Source: Incurvaria masculella
Taxonomy: Eukaryota; Arthropoda; Insecta; Lepidoptera; Incurvariidae
NCBI GenBank assembly: GCA_946894095.1
Contig: OX335657.1
Span: 18,600,001-18,664,000 of the forward strand
Length of the DNA stretch: 64,000 nucleotides
Reading direction: 5' to 3'
Part shown: in pieces, positions 42,501 through 54,500 of the stretch
Layout of the letters: every line of letters begins with the position of its first letter
Numbering within the stretch: the first letter of the stretch is position 1
Notes under the pieces: model-generated
Database searches by the model: none
What the model was told of the DNA's origin: nothing
What the model saw: only the letters and a program-made list of their open reading frames with translations
Made by a program: the position numbers and the translations under genes

Positions 42501-45500
42501 GAATAAATCTGACGTTTAGTTGCATTTCGTAGAATACTAACTGGCAAATGACTTGTTATTCGACCAAGGAGGTATATAAAGGGGAGGGGGGGGGGGGTTC
42601 AAACCCCGACTCGATGCGTTTCTTATTTTGGTAATGTCGACAATGAATGCGTGCATTAATTCCCCGCCTGTGCCGCGTCGAGCGATGGTATAAAGGGGTA
42701 GGTACGAACGAGGGACAGCATTATGCAGCTCCGAGGAGCATTATCCATGACAGAGACAATAGAACACGGAGAGAGACCCTAAACTTTCGGAGTGGAGGGT
42801 CGGGATACCTCGGGGTCGTCGACGTGACGCACGGCTCGGCGCCGCGCCGTATAGTACTCAGCAGAGCCGTCCCATAAATGCGAACAATACTCCATGCATG
42901 ACCTTGTAGAGGACCTTGTAGAGGAGGAAGGAACTGACATGGATGGCTAATAACACGCAACTACCGTTATGATATTAGCCCAATACACCACATTTCTGAA
43001 GGAATTAGGTGCCATGCCAGGACTTTCCCTTTATGAGCACGGCTACGTTGAACTAGATGAAATTTTTTATTGCCGCTTCGATCATCTTTTCATTCAATGC
43101 GGTGGTACCAACCCGGGCGGGCTTAAACCCTATAAGAGGATCCACAGTTTTACAGCTGCAGCTCGCATTCATAACGAAATGCGCTTATCCAACTCAGAAT
43201 GGGTAAGAAAGTGGTGCATGCGAGGATTTGAACCGAGACCTCTGGTATGCTCATAGACCTAGCATGCGCGCGCACATCCTATTTCTATGGGTATGCTAGA
43301 CAAATCCCCACGTCTTTAGGCCACAGTTTAGGCTACGAGCCGCTCAAACAACACACAGGTCAGTATTGCTATGTATAGCCATGGGCGTATTATTGTATTG
43401 TGGTCATCGACGTACCATTGTGGTCCATAGCCTCATGGTTAAGCCAAAGCAAGGCGGTTTGGTTGAAAATAATTTCTGAGCTTTCTTCTGTAAGCGGGTC
43501 GATGAAGAAGTGGCAACGATTTTGTAGTTTTAAATTTAGTTTAGTTAACTTGTGTGATGTCGCGCGGCAGAGGTGATGGCGGGAGACGAGTGGTGGGGGC
43601 GCGCGTGCTGCTCGCTGCCGCGCGGCGCGGAGTGTCGGCGCGCATGCGCGACCGGCCGCGACGCGAGCGCCGCCGCCGCCGCCTGCCGCCGCTCCGACGA
43701 GCTGGCCTTCTTCGACTGCGTGCGGCGGCAGGAGGACGCACAGTTCTGCTGCTGTAAGTATAGTTATGTCGTGCGTGCGAGGTGTGATGGTGGTCAGTGC
43801 ACGGAGGTTCGGGCAGTACAGGCGATTCTTTTCGTGTTGCAGCGCAGACGCAGTCGCTGTCGTGCCACGCGGCGTGTCGCGAGCTGTTCTGGCGGTCGCT
43901 GCGGGGCGGCGGCGGGGTGGGGGGCGCGCGCTCGCGGGCCGCGGCCGCGTGCTCGCCGCACTCGGCGGCCGCGGCGCACTGCGCGCACAACCTGACGCGC
44001 GCCGCGCCCGCCACCGACCCGCTCAAATGTCAGTCTTCTACTCTACCTGGAGTCGGCAGTTATTCTACACGCGCTTACGAAACACAAATATAGAGTCATT
44101 GATGTGATGCATGACGCTGTACCTCCGTCCCCTTTCTACCTTCGCTCAACGCGGAACAGGGACAGAATGCACATATTCACAGTCGACTTTCCAAAAATTA
44201 GAACCCACCGATCTTCTAGATCCTTCATCTGTTATCCTTCAACCTGTTGTGAAGAAGCACCTGGCCTGCCGGCATGCTTTTCGCAGCCCCCCTGTAAGTT
44301 CGATATCCCATGGGCGACGTCGGGTACCTTAAGAGGTCCTGGCTTACGCCATATACCGCGCTTAACATATTTTTTTTTTATATGTTTAAAAAAATAAGCG
44401 TTGGAAGCGCGCACCTAGACGGCAGGTAGCGTTGGCGGGGCAGGACTCCTGAATGTGCGAGTGTTGCCGCAGACGTGGAGTGCTGCCGCGTGTCGGCGAG
44501 CGCGTCGTGCCGCGCGTCGTGCCGCCGCGTGCTGGGCGCCGCCGCCTCCCCCCCCGCGCCGGCCGCCACCGACCCGCACGAGATTATCGACGCGCTGCTG
44601 GCGGGCGGCTGCGGAGCGCCGCTCCCGCACGACGCCTTCTGGCAGTGCTTCCTGCGCAAAGACTCGCCCGAGCCGTCCGCCGCCGCCGCCGCCGCCGCCC
44701 TCGACCGCCTGCCCGTCGACTCCGCCAAACTTCACTGCTGCCACAAGGTGGGCCCTCTCTTCATTTGACAAAACCACGGATGCGCGAGATTATCGACGCG
44801 CTGCTGGCGAGCGGGTCCGCGCGTCGCTCCTGCACGACTCCTGGCAGTGCTTCCAAGTCTTCGCCGCCATTCTCGACCACCTGCTCGTCGACTCCCCAAA
44901 CTACACTCTTCTTCTTTTTAATAAAACTTATATACGAATCTGCCATTCAGGCCAATATTCCGGATTTTTATGAAAACTATTTAAAATTAGTTTGGAGTTT
45001 GTAGAGTTAGTGTAGAAGGGCTACCTTCTCGACGGGACCAACCAAAACCATCCACCTTCTCTCTAGTCGGCCATGGACTAACTCATTCGTGGGCACAGCA
45101 CAAAATCGTTCTGTTGCGCTCTGGCACTGTCTCTGTTTTAAAGCATGTTATGTTGCTCATGTTACGGTGTATGTGTATTTCGACCGTTATCGACTGTGCC
45201 AACGTTACACGGGCCCCACTGCGGCTATGGCCCCAATACTGGATTTCTGAATAATTTCCTTTCACATCAACCTGAAAGTCTTCAACGTCGCTGAAGTTTG
45301 ATGAAGCTGAGCCGTCCGGCAAGTCGTGGGTGTGGTTGCGTGTTGCAGGCCCGCAGCGCGCAGTGTCGGCGGCTCTGCTTCGACACTTACAACCGCGACT
45401 GGGTGGACAACTGGCGGCCCTTCGAGATGGAGTGCCTGCGCGGCGCGCGCGAGCCGCACCTCGCCGACTGCCTGCTCGAAGGTGATACCTTGCGCCCTCC

Positions 45501-48500
45501 GCGCCCTCCGCGCCCGTCCACACATCGACAGCGCACCGGATTATGCGATATGAAAAAATACTTTATCCCCTACATTTGAATGTAACTACGCGAGTTAAAT
45601 TTAGCGAGGGCTTGGTTTGCCACATGCGGTTTGTAGAGTAACTCAGTCTATTGTACAGGTACTACCACATACTTTGTTCTGTGGAAGTTATATCCCTTAT
45701 TCCTCCCTGTTCAACCTTTATCCGGAGTACTTGCCGCAGACAATCAGAGCACCCATCCATTGTAGAAATCAGGCTTTTGAGAACCCACCGTTTCTGAAAT
45801 GTGTCTACGGGCGAGTACTTTTCCTTTTGTCTTCAACCTGGGGCTCTTCAAATCTAGAATTGACAGCTTGGATAGCACTATGATAGTCCGCAAATCGGCT
45901 GGTGTGATGCATCGCTGAGCATGGTTTTGCGAGAATGTATGAATGTATGACATGTAGAATGTGTGTCTGTAGAAGAAGCGAAAAATTTGCATATTCTTTC
46001 GTTGTGTATGGCGTTCTTATCATCTCTGCCCATCCCTTCAGGGAAACGGTGTAATGGTATGCATATAGGTATATATGTACCAGTATGTGATGCTCGTTTA
46101 ATTAATTTTTTGTTTGATCTTTGAGAGTAAAACATACATGATGTTGTAACGCGTGTGTACATGTGTGGATAGTGGAGGAGCCATGCACGCTGGGCTGCGA
46201 CGGGCTAGCGTACTGCACGAACTTCAACAACCGGCCGACATCTCTGTTCCGCGCCTGCGCAGCTCCCGCCGACCTCACCGCGCACCAGGACGTCAGCACA
46301 CAACTCTCACGGGGAGGGTACGTTACCTACCTCACGCCTTCACCCCTCGCACGTTTTATCTTATTTCACCTCGTTAATATAATTCTAGTCAACCTTTTCC
46401 TGGTTTTAATAAAACGTTTCACAAATCTGGTCATGGTTCATACGAGGGTCTGGGCCAGACCCCCCACCGCCGAGCTCTTAATTACGGTCAGTTTAAAATA
46501 TTTGTGATCTCGACAACAGCGCCATCAATCGGGTCCAGCATCGGTCCAAATATCCTCGGATTTCGTGCATGTTAAAAAAATATATTAACCGGATTGATAG
46601 AGCAATTATTTTTGCTCTTAAACATTAAGGCATACATTTTTACTATATACATTATTGTATGCTATACTTCGTTCAGACGTGTACAGTATACGACGCGCGT
46701 AGCGGGCGTAATGCAAGCAGGCAGGCGTAGTGGTTGCGCGTGACGTCACGTTGCAATGTGTTGTAAGGTGAAGGTGTCTGTGTGCAGGTACGTGACGCTA
46801 GAGGCGCTGCGGCTGCCCGTGCACAACTCGAGCCGCTGCTCGCCGGAGCTGTGGCGGGCGGTCGCCTGCGTGCTGCAGGTCAAGCCGTGCTCCCACGAGG
46901 TGAGCACACGATCCGCCGCCGCCGCCGCCGCCGTCCAGGCAGACGGGAACCTGAGCCCTCGACGTGTTGAAATGTATCATGAAGCAGACTCTATTGTAAA
47001 TCAATAACGATCCTAGAAATTGTAAGCCTGCTCCATGCTGAAATCTTGGTCTCCATGAGCCAATGCTACACATTCAGCAGTTTTTTTAAATTCAAGGAAT
47101 CAAACAGTATTATAAAATACAATTGACAGCAAGGAAGGAAGGCTAGAATGCGGTAGTGTTGAGTGACGAGGAGGCGCGTGTTCCCGGCAGGGCCACAGCA
47201 GCCGGCTGTGCCGCGAGGACTGCTACCGGCTGGTGTCGGCGTGCGTGCGCTGGGAGGAGGCTCGCGCGCTGCACGGTGACGTCACGGCCGCCTCGCTCTG
47301 CGCGGCGCTCACCGCCGACGCACCCGACGCGCCCTGCGTCTCGCTCGACACCTTCCTCGTACCCAGTCAGTCTCACTCTGCTCTCTGCTATAGAACACTT
47401 TTCTTGTATCCCGCTTAACTCAGCAATCCGTCATGGACATTTTGCTGTTTCTTTGTCTGAGCTATTAGGTTATTTTAATCTTTAGGCAGGGGGAGTTGCC
47501 CATTGACCACTCTCACTATTCTTTGGCGAATCGTTTCATGAGATTTGGAACGCTATTCCTTCTCAGTTCTGTGTAAATGGTACTTTCAGAACCGGTTAGT
47601 GTAGCAGCTGGTAAACTGGTTTCAAAATTGTTTTGTAAACTGCTATTTTGCTTTCATTGGTTAACTGAGGCTTTTTAAGAATCAATCAATACATAGATCG
47701 AAGTTTTGCATCCAGGGCTTTTCTTTTGCTCCAAATATGTTTCTGCCGCGAAATGCCAAAAGGTCCTGTGGAATTTTTACACATATAAATAGCTTATTCG
47801 CACTACACCATACTGCTGATGCGACTAGGTGCCTATCACAAACACTCGGAACGAGCACTGCAAGTCAGCCTCAGTGGCCCAGTGGCGCGACACTTCGGCG
47901 ATCGCTCTCCGAAGTTAAGCAACGCTGGGTCCGGTCTGGTCTTGGACGGGTGACCATTCGACCGTTGAGAGAGGCTGGACGTGGTTCGGATTCCACGTTA
48001 AGCTGTAGGTCCCCTTCCTTACTTACTAGGTGGTAGGGTTTATCCCGCCCGGGTTGGTACCATCGCATTGGATGAACGATGGTCGAAGCGGCAATGAAAA
48101 TTGTCCGTGTTTTCCATCCAGTTCAATGTAGCCGTGCAATATAAGGAAGGTCCTGGCATGGCACCTAGTTCCCATGTAGTGTGTTGGGCTAATACCATGA
48201 CAGAACGTGTGGTATTAGCCATCCATGTCCAGTCACATAAAAAAAATGCTAATTTCAATCTAACACGCGAAGGAGTGAAGATGTGCACACCCTCGGTCGA
48301 CACAACCTAAGGAGGCTGCGTGCGTATTCTATCTCCACTCCTTGTGCTGCGATGAGCTAACAGCCGGCGGCGGTGGGTGCAGGCTCGGAGGAGGCGCCGA
48401 CGTCGCTGGCGGCGCGCGTGACGTCACCGTGCGCAGGCGCGCCGTGCGCCGCGGGCCGCGTGTGCGTCGTGAACTCCGCCTGCGCGGACGGCAGTTCCTG

Positions 48501-51500
48501 CGCTCGCTACCTCTGCCTGCCCGGCTGCCCAGTCGGTGCGTCATGCTCATTTTAAAATATTCAATTTTACTTTACTTTTGGAAAAGTGAATCAACCTATT
48601 GCTAAAAATATCCTGCTGTACCTTATTTTCTCCTCAATAACATACCTCAAATAATGCTTACAATCAAATCAATATTTTGCTATCTCGGTCGTACCCCTTG
48701 GCATTCACTCGAGACCTATGCATATGGTTGTCTTTACTCATTAACTAGACCATAGATAAATGATAATAGGGAAAGATTGCTAGCGTCATACAAATATTGA
48801 ATAGGGATAATGAAAGTCAACAGATGGCGTTGAAATTCACATGTGAGAATACATTAAATACAAACCAATGAATATCAATGATATTTTTTATTAACCATTC
48901 ATACTTAATTTATACTTAAAATGCAACGTTTTCATCATTCTTGCCTAGGTAAAATTTTAAATTAAGCTTAGTTTAATCGTGTAACTAGTTCTGGTAGTGA
49001 CGGGAGATGGCGCTGGTTAGAAATGTCATAGTAACATTAAAAAAAAGAAGTATTGAGCGAGTTTTGTACATTGTACGGCGTTAGCAGTCTATCCCTGCTA
49101 TCCTTTGTCTATGCCTAGACTGATAGGCACATACCTAGTAGCATTTTGCTAATTAATCCTTGCATAGTCGTTTGTGCTACAAGTTTTCCATACTATGTTA
49201 GCTCGCAGTACACTCGCATGATACTTGCAAGTATCTATATGTATATATATTCTCTGACTGATATGTCACGTAAAGAGGAATTGAAAGAGAGCATTGATGA
49301 CAGGTAATTTTTGGGAACATGTACACCTAGCGTAATATGACGTAAGAATCGGCATCGGCTCGACTTCGCTCGAAACTGAGAAGTTCTGTTGTGATTTAAC
49401 CCCCTCCATGCTCGCCCTCCAACGTCACACGCTTTTGATAAAGTGTACATTACTTTGGGAGGCGATCATGTTAATCTTAACTGGGTGCATCGAAATGCAC
49501 ACCTACGTGATTATTTAGTTTGCGTTCTAGGGTCTGCAGTGGCATAGAATGTGAAGCGGGCTATCCATTTCCACGCAACATACCGTATCAGAGTCTCATA
49601 GTAAAAATGTTCTCGTTTCTTCTGCCGAGCTCTGTTCTGTTACTTTCGTGTTAAGATTTCGAGTGAGGTGACGTCAACATGTGCCGGGGTCACAGGTGAG
49701 GCGAGCGAGTTCCTGGTGCCGGCGGGCGCGCTGGTGCGGGTGCCGATGGTGGGCGGCGGCGGCGGCGGCGGCGGCGAGGGCTGGGGAGCGGGCAGGAGGG
49801 GCTGCATGAAGATCTGCGCGTGCGGCGCGCGCGGCGTGCTGGAGCGCTGCCAGCCGCTGCCTTGCTTCTCCTACGACAACTGCACTCTCGGCGACAAGGT
49901 CATACTGCACGGTCGGTACTCCTCCCGTCTCACGATCAAAGTCTGCTTTATACTTATAACCATTCATCGATATGACTAGTAAAATTTCTCCATGTATTAC
50001 GCGTCGCGACGTAGGTCGAAATCATCACGTCGTCAGACCAGGAGCGATACTCAACTGTGTGGGGCCAAACTTCCACTGACATCGTCTGTGGTGCAGGCTG
50101 GGGAACGTCCCCGGTTGAGGGTAGTGGGAAATTTTGGGGGTTATAGGGGCACTCCCACAGAGCATATGCGGCTTAGTTGACAGCGGAGGTGACAGTGTCG
50201 GTTGTCTGTTCGCAGGCGACACATACTACATGGAGTGCAACGAGTGCAAGTGCTACGCGGGCGAGCGCGTGTGCTCGCGGCGCGCATGCGCTGTGGACGG
50301 CGGCGGCGCGGCGCTGCTGACGCGTCTGCCGTGCAACTGTCCGGCGCACTACCTGCCCGTGTGCGTCGCCGGCCGCACGCTCGCCTCCGCCTGCCTCGCC
50401 AAGTCAGTGCCGATTCCTACCTGTCTTGTCTCTTCCTCGTGAGATGCATTTCTTTCTGGCAAGCTAAGAGATTTCCCCATGTAACAGTTTCGTAATTTCG
50501 CATTTCCGCAGCAGTGTCGCCCTGAATTGGCTCTGTATGCATTGCACTTTCATTTCTGCGACTGCAATTTGTCACTTCACTTATACTGGTCACTTACCCT
50601 TTTCGGGCCTCCTAAAGGCGCCGCTCGTTACGAATATTTTTGAAGTGTTTAAGCAACAGAACATTTGAACGATAAATACTGTTATAGGTGTAGCGGCTAC
50701 AACGACGCGGACGTAGAGGAGGGAGCATGCATGTTACACTCCGCGTGCCAGCGGGCGTCGTGTCCGGCGCAGAGCGTGTGCGTACCGCGACCGAGCGTGT
50801 GCCTCTCGCTCCTGCAGCGACCCTGTCCGCAGCACGTCTGCGGTGAGACACACTCTCTTACTCCGCAAAATGTATGCATTTTACAGTACTTGTGGACCAA
50901 ATATGTAATGAAAATATTATATATTTGCTCGTTTTACAGAAAACAATGGCAAAAGGAACACTTCATACCAAATGGCATTCTCTATATCATATATATAATA
51001 TCGACACGGATGCAGAACATGACGTAAGATCTTCGCACGACGCGTACCAGTAGGGGCCCAGTCAGTCGAAGGAGATATGGCATTAAGCGCGCCTACTATA
51101 AGAACCGCCATCTCCAATTTTCAAAAACTACCAACCCAACTTAAACGTACATGCCACATGCAAGTATAGTAGCGGACGTAATGGAGGGTTTGTGTGTGTG
51201 GGAACTCACGCGACGAACACATTCGCGCGCGGTGGCGATGTTTTGACTGTGCACGTGAGAGCATGCGCGTGCCCCCCCCCAGCGTGTGTCTCTCGCTCGT
51301 GCAGTGACCCTGTCGGCAGCACGGACGAGTATAGTAACCACGGAGGAGGGAGGTAGAGAGGAGATGGTCTAAGCAAACTGGGTCTGTGTCCACCAAGTGG
51401 GTCTCTACGTCACAGCCACGTGATAAGAAGGCGTGGCTTAGCGTCATTTTTTTTGTTTTTTTATTTCAGGTTTATCAACAGTGATATATTTCAAAACATA

Positions 51501-54500
51501 TTAATAAAAATGAAGCAAGAAAACAAGATGGAAATATTCACTAATTAAAGATAAACACAACACAACATGTCATTCGCGACATGCCGCTGGCGATGTTAGG
51601 TTGTAAGACAATATTATGGTCTGCGGGGCAATTTTCAGCGAACAGTCGATTACACGACGAGATTTTGTGTAAAATGTTGCAAACATTCCACAGGACAAAA
51701 TAATCTAAAGTTTGTAGGTGGTATTAACTTTTATTTGTCAGTAAAACACCTTATATTTTATAATTTGAGTCAATATTCGAGCATTGTATCGATGTATCGC
51801 TCCTCCTATGTGCTGATAGATGGCGCGCAATCATTTTTTTGTACGGTAAGAAATGTTGATGTCATGATTAAAATTATTTGAATCAGCGCGCGGTTAAGAT
51901 TTAAATTTGGAAGGTATTTTTATAAATAAATTTACAGTAAAATGCAAAAGGCGCCATCTAGTTGTAGTCTTGTAACCACTAAGAACAGCTCTCGGAATAG
52001 CTGCTAACAGAATACCGGTTCTTCCGGTAGATGGATTTAGCACAAAAGGCGAAGCTTGAACCCCCACCATGAAATGTTTTTCTCCCCGCTTCCCTGCGCA
52101 GTGTCACGCTGCGTTCCTTAGTAATATAAGCTAACAACACCTCTCTATCCCTCCTCCGTGATAGTAACCGTCGACGTGTTGCAGTGCCGGTGGGCGAGGA
52201 GTGCGACGTGGGACAGGCGCCGGGTCCGGTGTGCGACACGGAGCGCCGCACGCACGGCAGCGTGTGCGAGCTGGTCGCGCGCCGCCGCACGCTCGCCTAC
52301 TACGGAGAGTGTCTCACGAATTGCCGAGAAAAGGTACTCGACAGGACAGTGTTCCTTCAGCCCTATGCAAGATGATTTGCGGCGTCGAATATATGTTTTC
52401 GGTCACAGTTTGGGTAAATTTGCGTATGGTTTTTAAATATAATTTACACGATCTTTCAAATTCGAGACTGATAAATACATGATTGCCACTAGACGGATTG
52501 TCCCTGTGAAAAGAAGAAGAAACTACATTCTTACAGCCTCCACCTGCTGGCTGCAATATATCTGACTAACGGTAGCGTGGACCGTTAGCGTGAACCGTTA
52601 GCGTTCGAGTTTTGACATACTGAAATCGGTATTAGTGGGCGAAATACCAGACGGACATTACAGTTTCGATTTTTGTAGAAACGCATTGAGCTTTGTATCT
52701 TAGCATTATGTGTTGATTTTACGATGTTCTATAATCTAGATTAAGGGCCTGGTACTAGCCAAATCGCAAAGTTAGACGAGGCACCCCAAGTAAACTAACT
52801 AAGTCTGACGATTATAAGTGTCATCCTTACAATATATGATTCCTTGTCTAGGAATCGAATGATTTTCGTTAATGTATGTTTCCTTTTTCTATACAAAATA
52901 CATTGTGGAAACGGTGTCCATTTCCGAACTTTTTTGACTAAATGTAGAAATCTAAAAGCAAATGGAATTTTTTGTTTATGCATATATGCTGTTTTTGCTT
53001 ATATCTAGAAATCAAATGACTTTCAGATTTCTAATGAGAAAAATCAACTTTTTTTATTTTTATTATTATTTAAATAAATGATGGAATAAAAAAATATTAA
53101 CAATCCATTATCAGTCTGGAGTTCGATTTGGATTTGCTGAAGCGTTTCACTACATATTATTACATTTGTTAAAAAGTGCATTTGTATGGCGCGAGTAGTT
53201 GGCTAGTCCTAGCGCCTTAAGCGTGTTGCTTGGGTCCGGTTAGGTTTTCGACAGGTGACCGTCCAATGGGGGCCGTTATTAGGATTAACGAAAAACTGTG
53301 TGTTCCCTGAATGGGAGGATTACTAATCCTGCCTGTCCACCTATGCAAACATCGCATTGTATAAAAGGCGGTCGAGGCGGGAACGTAAACTGTCTGTGTT
53401 TTCCAACTAATGTCATTACAATCGGTGTGGTATTAGCCATCGATGTCCAGTTTCATAAAAACAACGCTAGAAGCGCATCGAGCGTTTTGCCTTAAATAGA
53501 TGATTGAATGTTCGGCAGGAGGAGGGCGCGGTGTGCGGCGCGGACGGACGCACGTACGAGTCGGAGTGTGCGGCGCGCGGCGCGCTCGCCGGCGTGGACT
53601 ACGCGGGCGCATGCGCGGCCGTGGGCGCCGTGCAGGCGGGAGCGCGAGCGCGCTGCTCGCTCGAGCGCGTCGTGTGCGAGCGGCTCGCGCGCGCGCGCTG
53701 CGTCGCCTACGTGCCGCCGGGCGCGTGCTGCCCGCGCTGCGGCGGCGCGCTACGCGTGCTCTACTCGCGCAAGCAGCTCGACCGCGCTCTCTACGGCGCG
53801 CGCGACTCCGCCGCCGTGCTCAACGTGCGCGCCGTGCTCGCGGCTCTCGCGCGCCAGGTAACCTAACATCGCCTCAAATAGAACATATTCCTCGTGCGAC
53901 ACCCACTCTCTTCGGAGACGTCCCTTGACTGATCCTGCGTTTTACCAGCGGTCCGGTCAAAATCGGTATTTTGCTTTGAGGGTGAAATGAATTAAACTAT
54001 ATTACTCTTTACAGCGGTAAGGTTATCGACGCCGAACGGTTTACATTGGTTGGAGCAGAAGTTTCTGATTCTGCTTCTTACGGCTCCTAAAATATATACT
54101 TAAGTGAACCTTACCTTTCAGGTTATTTATACTTCCTAATATACGCAATGTATACGATGGCTCATTTCGATATTCCTGACCAAACCTCACACTTTTGTTT
54201 GATTGTTCTATTGATTCCAGGCAATAAAACACAATAATTATATTTCTCTGTGAGCTCAACGAGCGCACTGCGGTGGGTGATGATGGGCCCTGGTTTTTAT
54301 GGTTGTGGTTGTATGCACGCAGGTCACGGTGGGCGAGTGCTCGCTGCGCGGACACCTCACGGTGGAGGGCGAGCTGTTCGTGTCGCTGGAGAGCGCGGCT
54401 CGCGAGCCGAGCGAGCTGCAGCTGCGGCTGTGCGTGCTCGAGGCCGAGCGGCTCGCGAGCCTCGTCAACGCGGAGAGTGCGCGGCTCGCGGCGGACCTCG

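Noticed and set aside
44919..44924. Premature AATAAA in the RECK intron
   Set aside because: A lone hexamer in AT-rich sequence next to the decayed exon copy; no other support for a poly(A) site.
47871..47970. Functional 5S rRNA gene
   Set aside because: Only the internal promoter region resembles 5S; the ends do not, and it runs directly into the SINE body.
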